A stretch of 64,000 nt of DNA from an uncultured bacterium (GCA_937890835.1 CALADF010000033.1:15780-79779), one strand, 5' to 3'; positions 17,493-28,119 are shown, counted from the stretch's first letter. Numbers and translations are program-made. Notes: a model not told the origin generated them from the letters alone.

Positions 17493-18107
17493 TTGAAGAA
17501 CAACAAGGTGTATTTCCAGAAGGACGCTTTGTCTCGCCACGAGGACTTCGACATGTGGTACGAAGACGGCGATTTGTTCCTGCGCTTTGAAGGCGATTGG
17601 TCTCAGGAGAAGTCGAAGAAGGCGGTCATCGGGAGAATGGGCGGCGAGATCGGCTGCATTAAGCCCGATCATAAAACTGTGAACTATTATTTGCGCGAGG
17701 GGCGCTGGGAGCACTGCCTGCATACCTACACCATCCTCAGCCATTACTACGTCGAGGGCATGTCCTGGGACATCTATTCGAGCATGGATGAAGTCCCGTT
17801 CGATTTCATCGACGAGAACAAAGAAGGCGGCGCGTCGCGTCCGGTGCATGTGAAGCTCGTGAACTTCCGCGACAAGGGCGAGTGCTATGAGATTCGCGTG
17901 AAGGATCTCTCCCATTTGCGCATCGCCTCCATCGCCGTGGTGGGCATCGCCATGAAGGAGGAGTTCAAGGGCTTGAGCGAGGGGGAGGAGTACACCGGTC
18001 CCTCTAAGCTTCAGAAGATCAAACAGAACGTGCTGGGTTTGCGCGGTAAGACCTACGATGAGGTCATGGCAGAGCGCGAGGCGGCGTTGGAGGCTTCTCG
18101 GGACTAA
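17493..18107 (+). CDS. Unknown conserved-looking 204-residue protein
   Basis: The start is taken at the TTG at 17493, seven bases after aaggagag. The product is soluble and rich in aromatic residues in its first half (VYFQKDALSRHEDFDMWYEDGD). The second half has beta-like segments (PVHVKLVNFRD) and a basic C-terminal helix. No signal peptide, metal motif or known domain is recognised. It is followed by a 370-base intergenic region full of hairpins. Codon use is typical of the chromosome, so it is likely a real gene. Confidence 0.7.
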   Translation: MKNNKVYFQKDALSRHEDFDMWYEDGDLFLRFEGDWSQEKSKKAVIGRMGGEIGCIKPDHKTVNYYLREGRWEHCLHTYTILSHYYVEGMSWDIYSSMDEVPFDFIDENKEGGASRPVHVKLVNFRDKGECYEIRVKDLSHLRIASIAVVGIAMKEEFKGLSEGEEYTGPSKLQKIKQNVLGLRGKTYDEVMAEREAALEASRD

Positions 18108-18185
18108 AACCGGGTTTCCGTCTGGTTTGGTTGAGCGGCGTGCGATGCGGCGCTTCGTGCCGGCTTAAGCGGTGCGTGATCGGAT

Positions 18186-18367
18186 TTCGGCTAAGCCGAA
18201 CGGCTTGCGACATCGCCTCTGCAGGATTACCAGGCGCTCGAGGGTCGATTCCTCGAGCGCAAGCGGCGTGCGGAATCGACCCTCTCATATGGCTCTTCGT
18301 GTTGATTTAAGCGGCTTGCCGGCGTCTGCCCCGCAAGCCGCTTTGCTCTTTGCGGGGCAGACGCCGG
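18186..18367. other. Hairpin-dense intergenic region with overlapping, mutually exclusive stems
   Basis: No gene is supported between 18108 and 18479. Structures read directly: ttcggc/gccgaa (18186-18200); gcgctcgagg/cctcgagcgc (18234-18260), which overlaps agggtcgattcc/ggaatcgaccct (18241-18283); aagcggcttg/caagccgctt (18309-18343), which overlaps an 18-bp repeat ccggcgtctgccccgcaa with its complement (18319-18367). Within each overlapping pair only one stem can form at a time. This looks like an antiterminator/attenuator or a structured RNA, or repeated palindromic elements. Confidence 0.65.
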
Positions 18368-18397
18368 TGTTGGGCGAGCTGCTTGCAGGCATCGAAA

Positions 18398-18428
18398 AAG
18401 CCCCCGGCGATGATGTGCCGGGGGCTTT
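18398..18428 (-). terminator. Terminator of the MFS transporter gene, probably bidirectional
   Basis: Stem aaagcccccgg / ccgggggcttt with loop cgatgatgtg. It lies 52 bases beyond the stop of the leftward transporter gene. T-rich flanks are present on both sides. Confidence 0.75.
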
Positions 18429-18479
18429 CGTCTTACCTATGCGCTTGCGCGCGAGCAGGTGTCAACGTGTGGCTGAAGC

Positions 18480-20168
18480 TTACGCCTTGGCCTTGTCCTT
18501 GGCCTTCTGGATGAGACCGAAGATGAAGAAGTAAGCGAAGGGAAGCAGAACGCCGATGGCCATGAGAGGCAGCGAGTAAGCGGCCTTCGACCAGCCGGGG
18601 ACAGCCAGCGGGCAGACGATGCAGAGCACCGCGAGGATCAAAGCGATGACGATCATGATCCAGAAGCGAGCGTTGCCGTCTTCCTCGGAGTTGCCGAGCC
18701 TCTCCTCCTCGGCGGCCAGCTGGTCCATCGTCTTGCCGACGGTTTCCTTGCAGAACAGGACGCAGCAGATGAAGCCGAGAACGAAGGGCACGATGAGGAC
18801 GAGCACGACCATCGACCAGTTGGTGGCGCCGGCAGCGGTCTGGAACATCGCCATGCCTGCGATACCGCCGAGAACGATGGAGGAGGCGGAGCCGCCGAAG
18901 CGGGCGAACGCCTGGCACCACGAAACGCCGGTGTTGCGGATAGCGGTCGGGTAAGCCTCGGGCATCATGGGCTGGACGGCGGTGATGGCGAAGTTCAGGG
19001 CGAAGCCGAACAGCAGCATCAGGCCGACGCAGAGCACGAAGTTGTTAGGAGCGACGAACAGCGAGCAGATGACGATCGCGAAGATGCAGAACAACCAGGA
19101 GAAGGCCAGCGTCTTCTTACGACCCATCTTGTCGGAGACGAAGCCAACGGTGATGTTGGACAGGATGGCGCCGACGTTGTTCAGGGTCTGCAGCGTAACC
19201 GCGTCAGCGGAGGAGTAGCCGATGCCCTTGAACCATGCAGGCAGCCATGCGTTCATGCCGTACACGCAGAACTGGCCGACGAAGTAGGCGGTCCAGATAG
19301 CCGCGGTCGCGATGATGAACTTCGAGGAGAACAGAACCGTCGGGCCGACCTTAGCGGGCTTCGGCGGAACGACCAGCAGGGCGGGGTCGTACTCATGAGA
19401 GGTGTGACGCGTAGCCTGCTCGATCTGGGTGAGGCGCTTGCAAGCCATCTCCTTGTTGCCGGAGTTGGCGTACCAGTGCGGGGTCTCGTGCATGGCGAAG
19501 ATCAAAACGATGCCGTAGACGATCGGCAGAGCGCCGATCAGGTAGCAGACACGCCAGTTGGTGAACATCTGGGCGGTGCTGCCGTCAGCGAGCGTGTAGG
19601 TGATCTGGTTGCAGAGGCCGGGGATGATAGCGGTTTCTGCGTTACAGATCGGGTTCGCGACGAGGCCGGCGAGAACCCAGCCGACAACCATGAAGGCCAT
19701 GCCGAAGGTGACGAAGATACCGCGCTGCTTGGAAGGCATGCTCTCGGAGAACACCGTGGTGACAACCGGGATGCAGGAGCCGACGCCGAAGCCGGCGATC
19801 AGACGGAACGCAGCGAAGAACACGAGGTCGTTCGCGAACGCCTGAGGCAACGTGAAGATGCCGTAGAAGATAACGGCGATGATGAGCATCTTCTTACGGC
19901 CGAGCTTGTCGGACATGATGCCGCCGACTGCGCCGCCGAGAACCATGCCGAGAAGGCCCCACGTGGTGAGCGAGCCCATGAGCGCGCCCGGGTTCGCGTT
20001 GTCGGGCCAGAAAGTCGACGCAACGAACAGGTTGGTCGAGTTGACGATCATGAAGTCATAACCGTCGAAGATCATAGCGAACGCGAGAAGCACGAAGACA
20101 ACCCACGTGTGCGAGCTAATGCCAATGGAGTCAATGACTTCAGAGACTGTGAACTCTTTTTTGTCCAT
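18480..20168 (-). CDS. MFS transporter of the aromatic acid:H+ symporter (AAHS) type
   Basis: 562 residues from the ATG at 20168 (ggggg six bases upstream). At least twelve membrane helices are visible. The AAHS signature DGYD is in the first helix (FAMIFDGYDFMIV), and the MFS motifs SDKLGRKK and SDKMGRKK are in loops 2-3 and 8-9. Family members such as BenK and PcaK import benzoate-type acids with protons. Residues 485-562 add an acidic loop and two extra hydrophobic segments, longer than the usual 450-residue family. It is a monocistronic unit with a long structured leader. In this organism it could import aromatic substrates for the Mo enzymes, but no such enzyme is adjacent. Confidence 0.85.
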   Translation of the reverse strand: MDKKEFTVSEVIDSIGISSHTWVVFVLLAFAMIFDGYDFMIVNSTNLFVASTFWPDNANPGALMGSLTTWGLLGMVLGGAVGGIMSDKLGRKKMLIIAVIFYGIFTLPQAFANDLVFFAAFRLIAGFGVGSCIPVVTTVFSESMPSKQRGIFVTFGMAFMVVGWVLAGLVANPICNAETAIIPGLCNQITYTLADGSTAQMFTNWRVCYLIGALPIVYGIVLIFAMHETPHWYANSGNKEMACKRLTQIEQATRHTSHEYDPALLVVPPKPAKVGPTVLFSSKFIIATAAIWTAYFVGQFCVYGMNAWLPAWFKGIGYSSADAVTLQTLNNVGAILSNITVGFVSDKMGRKKTLAFSWLFCIFAIVICSLFVAPNNFVLCVGLMLLFGFALNFAITAVQPMMPEAYPTAIRNTGVSWCQAFARFGGSASSIVLGGIAGMAMFQTAAGATNWSMVVLVLIVPFVLGFICCVLFCKETVGKTMDQLAAEEERLGNSEEDGNARFWIMIVIALILAVLCIVCPLAVPGWSKAAYSLPLMAIGVLLPFAYFFIFGLIQKAKDKAKA

Positions 20169-20171
20169 CAA

Positions 20172-20503
20172 TACCCCCTAGTGAATGTGAATTGCGCATT
20201 GCTTTGTTAGACGTGAGACGAAAAGCAATGCGAGTAGAGATTTTGCATCCCCTGCGTAGTAGCAAGACAAGCTGCCGACGCACCTTAAGGATAGACACGG
20301 ACACGTCAGTTCTCTCTCGACTGATGTCTCCGTAGTTCCGACTACCGTTCCCCAACGGCTTTCGCAACTGGCCCTAAGTCTGCGCTGCAGTCAGAAGAAA
20401 CGACTACGCGCACCCTCCTTTCACGATTCTCTCTCCAAGATCGTGCCGCTTCTCATTGGAAGGCCCGTGCTGTGCCGGGGCCGTTCGCAAAAGAAACATA
20501 CAA
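20172..20503 (-). promoter_or_regulatory. Long structured 5-prime leader of the AAHS transporter
   Basis: About 330 bases lie between the candidate promoter and the start codon with no supported gene. On the transcript, consecutive small hairpins are seen: ccgtt/aacgg (20345-20358), gtagt/actac (20332-20345) and tcagt/actga (20306-20324). It does not match any riboswitch class I know. It could be an attenuator, a riboswitch or an sRNA target. Confidence 0.4.
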
Positions 20504-20509
20504 GATCGA

Positions 20510-20538
20510 AGATTATGGGATGAGTGGGGTGCCGTCAA
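20510..20538 (-). promoter_or_regulatory. Candidate sigma-70 promoter for the AAHS transporter
   Basis: On the minus strand a TTGACG -35 (20533-20538) is followed after 17 bases by TAATCT (or, with 15 bases, CATAAT). This places the transcript start near 20503. Confidence 0.5.
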
Positions 20539-20865
20539 CGTTTTAGGGGTACGCTTTAATATGACAGCATCGAACCCAGAGGTTGATTTTCTCATAACGA
20601 AAATACAAAACCCCAGGTCACAGAGTTATGACTGATTCGACCTCCGTTTCACCCTTTCCGTTTGTCGAAAAATTAAGCCGACTTTTCGTATCGACTTGAA
20701 TTTTCTCGAATATGAGTGCATGCGGTGTTTAACCTTCAGGTTGGCGTGTGCGCCGGAGATATCGAGCTGGTTTCGACTGCGTGCCGGGGGCGGTGGAATT
20801 GTCGCTCTTGGGCTTTTTCCCCATGGTCGGATGAATCTGTGGTAGTATCGCAGACGTTGAAATTA

Positions 20866-20940
20866 GGTCGGCTGGCGCAGCGGGAGCGCAGGTGCCTTAC
20901 AAGCACAAGGTCGGGGGTTCAAATCCCTCGCCGACCACCA
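20866..20940 (+). tRNA. tRNA-Val (anticodon UAC), CCA encoded
   Basis: A 75-base cloverleaf with 7-bp acceptor stem ggtcggc/gccgacc, anticodon loop cttacaa (anticodon TAC at 20898-20900), T loop gttcaaat and an encoded CCA end. The anticodon stem has four good pairs and one G-A mismatch at its base. A terminator follows directly. Confidence 0.92.
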
Positions 20941-20949
20941 CGGAACAAC

Positions 20950-20996
20950 GCCACGCCAAACCCCGAAAATAGGGCCTTGGCGTGGCTTTCTTTTTT
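20950..20996 (+). terminator. Rho-independent terminator after tRNA-Val
   Basis: A 10-bp stem gccacgccaa / ttggcgtggc is followed by tttctttttt. Confidence 0.85.
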
Positions 20997-21189
20997 GGCT
21001 TTGCTGACAAGTTGTTGCCAACTCTGTTGACGAACTGCCTTCAAAATATGTGTGCGATTTGCGAACCTCGAACCGTGTAGGCCATTGTTTCCCTTGTTTT
21101 TAGGATTCGGTCAAAGATCCGAGCATCGAAGTCCGAATTTGATTTCTCACGGCCCCGGTTTTGGTGGGGAGGTAGCGTTCCGTATTGAA

Positions 21190-21308
21190 CTGCTCCCCAG
21201 AACTGCAAAGGACCCCGTTTCCTGAACACCAAAAGAAGTGAATCAAGCGGCCCGGCTGAGCCTGTACTCGACTGGGCTGCTTCCGTCTAGGCGCTTTCTG
21301 ATGCGCAG
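21190..21308 (-). mobile_element. Remnant of an IS3-family insertion sequence (transposase C-terminus and end)
   Basis: On the minus strand the last 21 codons before the stop at 21243 read RIRKRLDGSSPVEYRLSRAA, which matches the C-terminal end of IS3/IS150-type OrfB transposases (RI..L.G.SP.EYR). Beyond the stop is a segment with ggaaacggggtcc, like an IS3-type terminal repeat. The rest of the transposase is missing. The surrounding 21000-21728 holds no intact gene. Confidence 0.55.
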
Positions 21309-21728
21309 ACTTCCGAAAAACGCCGCTTGAGAAAACTCGCCGGCGCCCCGAGCGCTGCGCTTGCCTATCCGCGTGAGGGCGGGCCTCGAGGCGCGGGCTG
21401 AAAAGCGCACCCTGGGATCAGGGCCGGCCCGTTGCCTCGATTTCGCTCGTACGGGGTCGTAGTCCGAAGGCGTCGCCTGGGGATCGGGGTCAACTTGACG
21501 TCCTGAATTCGTGATTCTGCTGTCGGGATTGAGCCAGATTGGTGAGAGATACGGTGCATGGTCGATATCGATGCGGCGCAGGGACCTCGTCCTGTTGAGC
21601 TGCATCCGTCTTTCAGTCGAGCCGGCGCTGTGTCGATTCTCGGACGCGTGCGTGATCGATCGCGGACATGTTCTTGCCGGAGTGGTTTGCGACACTTTCC
21701 GCGTTGGAACAGGGCGTGGGAGGCGGCT

Positions 21729-22388
21729 ATGAAGCTGAGTAAATCCGCGATCGTCGGTCTTGCGTGCGGGTTGCTGTGCGCGGCGTGCGTCGGACTGTAC
21801 GTCGCGCAGGTCGACGAGGGGTTGGCGAGAGCTCGTTCGGAGGACCTCGCTCGTTACGGCGGGGAGCAGGTTGAAGTCTGCGTCGCCCGCCGCGACCTTG
21901 CGGCGGGCGAGACGGTAACTGAATCAGATATAGAGATGAAATCGTGGGTAGCGAGCCTGCTGCCCGAGGGCGCTGTGACGGATAAGTCGGAGGCGGTGGG
22001 GAGACAGCTTGCATCAGCCGTGCTTTCGGGCGAGGTCGTGTCCGCGCGTCGATTCGGATCCGACGACGCTGCGCTTGACGTTCCCGAGGGCTTCAGCGCG
22101 GTGAGCGTGCCTGCGCGTGGTGTTCAGGCGGTCGGCGGGGCGCTTCGCCCTGGGATGAGGGTCGATCTATACGCGGTGGGGTCCGCCTCGACGACCCAGG
22201 TGCTTTCGGGCGCGCTCGTGCTCGAGTCGAGCGCGATGGATTCAGGGGCGGGCGTCGTTTCCTCGTCGAACGAAGCGTGGGTCACGCTTGCTGTCGAGCC
22301 TCAAAAGGTTCAGGAGCTGGTGACGGCGGTGTCGAACCTCGACCTGTACTTCGCCCTTCCCGATGAGACGGATCGAAAGAACGCGTGA
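21729..22388 (+). CDS. cpaB: CpaB/RcpC-type Tad pilus assembly protein (SAF domain)
   Basis: 219 residues from the ATG at 21729 behind gggaggcgg. There is an N-terminal membrane anchor (residues 7-26), then a SAF domain with the typical ARRDLAAGETVTESDIEMK (about 53-71), and an RcpC-like C-terminal half. It is the first gene of the Tad operon. CpaB proteins support assembly of the pilus at the envelope. It overlaps the next gene region by a few bases. Confidence 0.85.
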   Translation: MKLSKSAIVGLACGLLCAACVGLYVAQVDEGLARARSEDLARYGGEQVEVCVARRDLAAGETVTESDIEMKSWVASLLPEGAVTDKSEAVGRQLASAVLSGEVVSARRFGSDDAALDVPEGFSAVSVPARGVQAVGGALRPGMRVDLYAVGSASTTQVLSGALVLESSAMDSGAGVVSSSNEAWVTLAVEPQKVQELVTAVSNLDLYFALPDETDRKNA

Positions 22389-22399
22389 AAGGGATGGGT

Positions 22400-23937
22400 A
22401 TGGATAAGATCATGTTGTGCGTCGATGCGGAAAGCGCCCGTTCTCCCGAGATCATCGGGCTTGACGGTGTCGATCTCGGGGCCCTTTCCTGGCTTATCGT
22501 ATGCTCGGACGCTCAAGAGGCGCGTGCTCTCGTCAGCGCGGACGCGGATATCGGGGAGGTGTGGGTCGCTTCCTCTGATGACATGCCCGCAGTGAACCTC
22601 GCTGCGGCGATCAAACGGGATCGCCGGTCGTGCGCCGTGTTCGTCGTCATGTTCGAGGTCACCGGATCGGCGGCGAGCCGGGCTCGTGCTGCGGGGGTGA
22701 ACGGCCTGCTGACGCGTCAGGGCTTCGTTCGGAGGTTCGCGTCTGCACGCGCGTGCAGACAGGGCGATGGCAGGAGCGCGCGGGCGGACGACGCCGCGGC
22801 GCTCGATGTCGGGACGCCTCGGACGGACGAGGGAGTGCGCCCGCTTGATCTCTTCGCTTTTTCGGAGGGGGCTTCCGGTTCTGTCGGCGGGGAGGTGATT
22901 GCCCGCGATCGGGGGCTTTTCCAAGGGAGAGCGCTTGCGTTGCCTAAGGTCTTAGATTCTCCACCGTTTCCGTCGGCAAGCGTTCCTTTCGAAGCCTCCG
23001 GCACGAGCGCTCCGGCGGAGGGATCGGACGGGGCGGTTGGAGCGGGTGGAGCGGGTGGAGCAGCGTTCGTCTTGTCCGTTGTGAGCGGTAGCGGCGGCGC
23101 TGGAAAGAGTTCCGTCGCCATGATGGCCGCCCATGCGGCATGTTCGCGGGGACTTCGTACCGTGCTCGTCGATTGCGACTTGCAATTCGGGGATCTTCAT
23201 CTGCTCGCCGGGGAAGACCGCCCTCTGAGGATCGACGAGGTTCTCGCGAACCCGGATCGGGTTTCGGAGCTGTCGTTTACGAAGCGCGCGCCTACGCTGA
23301 TAGCGGCTCCCGATAGACTCGAAGCGGCCGAGGACGTGGCTCGCGACCTGCCCGCGTTGTTCGACGCGCTCGGCCGTGTCTCCGATGTGGTTGTGGTGAA
23401 CACGGGCGCGAGTTGGGCTGAGCATCATGCGGTCGTCCTCGAGTCGAGCTCGTGCGCTCTGTTCCTCGTCGATCAGAGGTTGTCTTCGGTGCGAGCGTGC
23501 AAGCACGCCCTCGATCTTTGCGGGCGTTGCGGGATCGCGACGTCGTCGTTCGCGTTCGTGGTTAACCGCTGCGCCCGCGGCGCTCTGCTCACCTCCATAG
23601 ACGTTTCCTGCGCGTTGCAGGGCGCCCGCGTTTTGGAGCTGAAGGAGGGCGGGCCGGTTGTCGAGGAATTGCTCGGGGCGGGTTTGGCCGGCGAGCTTGC
23701 CGGGCTGCGCAACGATTTCGTTACGAGCGTCGATGCGCTGGTGGGGGCGCTTCTACCCGGCCAAACCGAAACCGTTGACCTTAAAGAGCGTCTCGGGGTG
23801 TTTTCCCCTCGACCGATGCGTCGCTTCTTCGGGAGAAAGCGCGCGGCTGATCGCCTGGATCCGACCACGTCGTCTCGCGGGGTCGGAGCCCCCGCGGGCG
23901 CGTGCGTCGCCTCCGAGGGCGGGGCGGGGGCGCGCGC

Positions 23938-23941
<4 letters not shown>
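22400..23941 (+). CDS. tadZ: TadZ/CpaE-like pilus localisation ATPase
   Basis: 513 residues from the ATG at 22400 (aaaggg upstream); an earlier GTG at 22385 is possible. The N-terminus is a receiver-like domain without the usual phosphorylation site. After a Gly/Ala linker the MinD/ParA-type ATPase begins with the deviant Walker A SGSGGAGKSS (about 230-240), then VLVDCDLQFGDLHLL. TadZ proteins localise the Tad machinery at the cell pole. The last 40 residues are low complexity. The stop overlaps the start of tadA (ATGA), showing translational coupling. Confidence 0.85.
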
Positions 23942-25226
<1,285 letters not shown>

Positions 25227-25254
<28 letters not shown>

Positions 25255-26195
25255 TCGCTGCAGCTTTCGCTCTTGCTTCGGGGTTTGCATGGGCTCGCCT
25301 TGCGCAGCAGGCTGTTCGCCGGCGCAAGGTTGCCGCTCGCGCGACGTCTGACGCGGAGGAGAGCAGGGTTCGCGCGTTTTTTCGCGCGGGCGCGCCTCCG
25401 CTCCTGCCGCTTTCGCGTCGGATCCTTCGTATCCCGTCTGCAAGGCGAACCGTGCGGGGGCTGGGCGAGGAACTCGCATCGCGGGGGATGCTCTTGCCCT
25501 CCGAGGTGCTGACGTGTTGGTTGGTCCTCGTGATCGCGGTGCCCTCCGTGCTTGCGGGCCTGGCATCGCGCTCTGCGGTATGCGCCCTCGCTGTCGCTTG
25601 CGCCCTCGCCGTCGCCGTGTCGGCATCCGTTCGCTCTCGCGTCGAGAAGAGAGAGGAGCTGATGCGCGAGGAGGTCCCCGAAGTGCTGAGGACCATGGGG
25701 GTTTGCTTCAAGTCGGGCTTCTCCCTTGTTCAGACGATGCGTCAGGTTTCCATCGACTCGCCCGGGGATTTGGGCGCGACGTTCGCGGTGGCGGCTCGAC
25801 GGTTGGAGATGGGGGCATCCCCCCGCGAGGCCCTGTCCGTTCTCGAGGAGGTCGAGGGCGTGCCCGAGCTGGGGTTCGTCGCGGTCGCTTTGGATGTTCA
25901 GCATGCGGGCGGCGGGAGCATCGCGCCCGTGCTCGAGGCGGCGCGTGAATCGGTTGAGGGAGAGCTTGACCTCGCGCGATCGTTGCGGGTCCAGACGGCT
26001 CAGGCGAAGCTGTCGGCAAGGGTCGTGACCGTCATGCCTTTTCTTCTGGTCGCCTTGTTCTCGCTCATGAGCCCGGGTTTTCTGCAACCCTTCTTCGGCA
26101 GCGTCGCGGGTTTGGGCCTTCTCGCGCTCGCCTTGACCATGCAGGTCGCAGGGGTTTTTGCCATACGAAGGATGCTCAAGATCGAGGCGGGGTGA
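25227..26195 (+). CDS. tadB: TadB inner membrane platform protein (T2SSF)
   Basis: 322 residues. It overlaps tadA by 28 bases and has its own gaggagg site. Membrane segments lie near residues 8-25, 90-135 and 265-315. The central cytoplasmic T2SSF domain reads EVPEVLRTMGVCFKSGFSLVQTM. TadB pairs with TadC to form the platform that couples the ATPase to pilin assembly. Confidence 0.9.
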
Positions 26196-26199
26196 TGAG

Positions 26200-27153
26200 A
26201 TGGCCGTCGTGGAGGCGGGTCTGGCTTGCGCGGGCATGCTGTGCGCAGCGGGAGCCGGGTATTGCGCATGGTCGACAGTGGAATCGGGGAATCGTCGGAG
26301 CCGTTATCGCAAGCGCGTGCGCTCCTTCGGGGCGGAGGGGGGATGGGCGGGCTGCTTGCCTTTCGCGACCGCCTCATCGGGCGACGCTATCGCTTTATCG
26401 TGCGCGGTGCGTGCGAGCATGCGCCGCGCCGCAGGTCGGGAGGGGGCGTTTCGCCTGCCCGATGCCATGCTGAAGTCGAGATGGTACGACGAGCGCGCAT
26501 CTTGCGCGGGGCTCGCGGGCGTGGTGTCCTCCGCAGGGTTTTGCGAAGCGCGGATTCGTCTGGCGTGCGCGGGGCTGGTCGTCGGGACGACGGTGGGAGC
26601 GACCTTGTCGGCGGAGTTGGCAGCGCTGCTGTGCTTGACGGGCATGGTTTGGGGGTGGCGTCTTGCGGGGGGAGCGGTGCGCAGGTGCATAGCCGATCGC
26701 GCGCAGGAGGTGGAACGTCATCTCCCCGAGATGCTCGAGGTGATTGCCTTGGGCATGCGAAGCGGGTTGTCGTTCGATCGAAGCCTTGCGCTTTACGAGG
26801 ACCACTTCGACACCGTCTTATCACGCGAGTTTCTTTCGGCCCACCGGCAGTGGACGGTCGGCCTGGTTCGGCGGGATGAGGCGCTGCGGGCTGTTGCGGA
26901 TTCCTATGATTCCGCCGCGCTGCAGCACGCCGTCGAAGGGATCGTGCGTTCGTTGAGGTTCGGCTCCTCTATGGTTGCGGGACTTGAGGCTGCGGCGAGG
27001 GAAGCGCGGTCGAACTATCGAACACGACGTCAGGAGCAGATAGCGAAAGCGCCTGTGAAGATGATGATCCCGACGGGCACGCTCATTCTGCCTGCGATGC
27101 TGATCCTCGTTCTCGGGCCCGTGCTGCTCGAGTTGATAGGGGGATATCTATGA
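26200..27153 (+). CDS. tadC: TadC inner membrane platform protein (T2SSF)
   Basis: 317 residues from the ATG at 26200 behind ggcggggtgatgag. The C-terminal T2SSF domain contains HLPEMLEVIALGMRSGLSFD and ends in two hydrophobic segments (LILPAMLILVLGPVLLELIGG). It starts 4 bases after the tadB stop. The N-terminal third is less conserved and Arg/Cys-rich. Its stop codon overlaps an ATG at 27150. Confidence 0.88.
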   Translation: MAVVEAGLACAGMLCAAGAGYCAWSTVESGNRRSRYRKRVRSFGAEGGWAGCLPFATASSGDAIALSCAVRASMRRAAGREGAFRLPDAMLKSRWYDERASCAGLAGVVSSAGFCEARIRLACAGLVVGTTVGATLSAELAALLCLTGMVWGWRLAGGAVRRCIADRAQEVERHLPEMLEVIALGMRSGLSFDRSLALYEDHFDTVLSREFLSAHRQWTVGLVRRDEALRAVADSYDSAALQHAVEGIVRSLRFGSSMVAGLEAAAREARSNYRTRRQEQIAKAPVKMMIPTGTLILPAMLILVLGPVLLELIGGYL

Positions 27154-27168
27154 GAAAGGAGCAAGAAG

Positions 27169-27399
27169 ATGGTTTTCATGAGGAATATCGAGGGTTTACG
27201 GGAACGCCTGCGCGCTTTGCCCGCGAGGCTCGTATGCGATGCGCGGGCGAAACTCGCTTGCGAGAGAGGGCAGGGCACGACCGAGTACGCGATTCTGGTC
27301 GGCGTGCTCGTGGTGATAGCGATTATCGCCATAACGGTGTTTCGTCCGAAGCTCCAAGAACTGTGGAACGCGATAGCGGAGGGTATCAACAGCTTGTAG
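27169..27399 (+). CDS. flp: Flp-type major pilin
   Basis: 76 residues with aaggag eight bases upstream. The class III prepilin pattern is present: basic leader, then Gly-Gln at a cleavage-like site followed by GTTEYAILVGVLVVIAIIAI with the conserved Glu at +5 and Tyr at +6. After processing a mature pilin of about 42 residues would remain. No prepilin peptidase (TadV) gene is in this window. It is fully overlapped by an open frame starting at 27150. Confidence 0.9.
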   Translation: MVFMRNIEGLRERLRALPARLVCDARAKLACERGQGTTEYAILVGVLVVIAIIAITVFRPKLQELWNAIAEGINSL

Positions 27400-27587
27400 G
27401 GGACGAACGAGGGCAGGCGTCGGTGGAGTATGCGCTCGTCGTTGTCGCGATGCTCTCGGTGGTCGTCGCCGTGGGCGCTATCGCCAACGTGCTCGAGCGG
27501 GGTGTATTCGTCGAGCATGCTCTGGCGAGCGCCGCTTATCACGTGACGGCTTCGGTTGGATGGATCGCGGATGTCTTTGGGTGTTGA
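27363..27587 (+). CDS. Second pilin-like (pseudopilin) protein, start uncertain
   Basis: The C-terminal 60 residues are clearly pilin-like: DERGQASVEYALVVVAML with a hydrophobic helix and then a short tail. No ATG lies near. Candidate starts are the GTG at 27363 (75 residues, overlapping the end of flp), or the ATG at 27150, which overlaps the tadC stop and has aggggg upstream but would encode 70 extra residues out of frame across flp. I favour the short form. It is probably a minor pilin. Confidence 0.6.
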   Translation: MERDSGGYQQLVGDERGQASVEYALVVVAMLSVVVAVGAIANVLERGVFVEHALASAAYHVTASVGWIADVFGC

Positions 27588-27597
27588 GGGGGGGCGG

Positions 27598-28119
27598 ATG
27601 ATGCTTCGTTCTTGCATGGCGCGCATGCTGCGTGACGAACGGGGGCAGGCGACCGTTGAGGCGGCGTTCGCCGTTCCCGTGCTGATGGTGCTGGTTCTCA
27701 TGCTCGTGCAGCCGGGCATCATCCTGTACGACCGCATCGTGATGGAGGGGGCGGCAGCTGCCGGCTGCAGGCTGCTGGCGACGCTGCCCGAAAGCGATGC
27801 GGAGCTATGCGAGGACTTCGTCATGAGAAGGCTCGGTGCCGTTCCGCCCCATGATTTCTTCCATGTGCACGGCGGAGGTTGCTCGTGGGAGGTCGAGCTG
27901 TCAGGTTCGGAGGCTTCCTCGAAGGTCGAGATCACGATATCGACCGAGGTGAAGCCGCTTCCCCTGATCGGCTTCGCAGCGGTTTTGATGGGTGCGGGCA
28001 ACGATGAGGGCAATTTGGTCGTCGAGGTGACCTCGGCAATGTCGACCCAGCCTGCATGGGTGCTCGAGTCGCGGGGTTCGTCGAATCCCGCGGAGTGGGT
28101 GGGAGCGTGGCTTTCATGA
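27598..28119 (+). CDS. tadE: TadE-like minor pilin
   Basis: 173 residues from the ATG at 27598 behind gaggggggg. It has the TadE pattern DERGQATVEAAFAVPVLMVL (residues about 13-32) and a mainly beta soluble part. TadE proteins are processed like pilins and act as minor pilins. The stop overlaps the ATG of the next gene by 4 bases. Confidence 0.82.
   Translation: MMLRSCMARMLRDERGQATVEAAFAVPVLMVLVLMLVQPGIILYDRIVMEGAAAAGCRLLATLPESDAELCEDFVMRRLGAVPPHDFFHVHGGGCSWEVELSGSEASSKVEITISTEVKPLPLIGFAAVLMGAGNDEGNLVVEVTSAMSTQPAWVLESRGSSNPAEWVGAWLS

Noticed and set aside
20404..20595. 63-codon minus-strand frame in the transporter leader
   Set aside because: Contains the candidate promoter, has no good ribosome binding site and no similarity; could be a leader peptide but this is unsupported.
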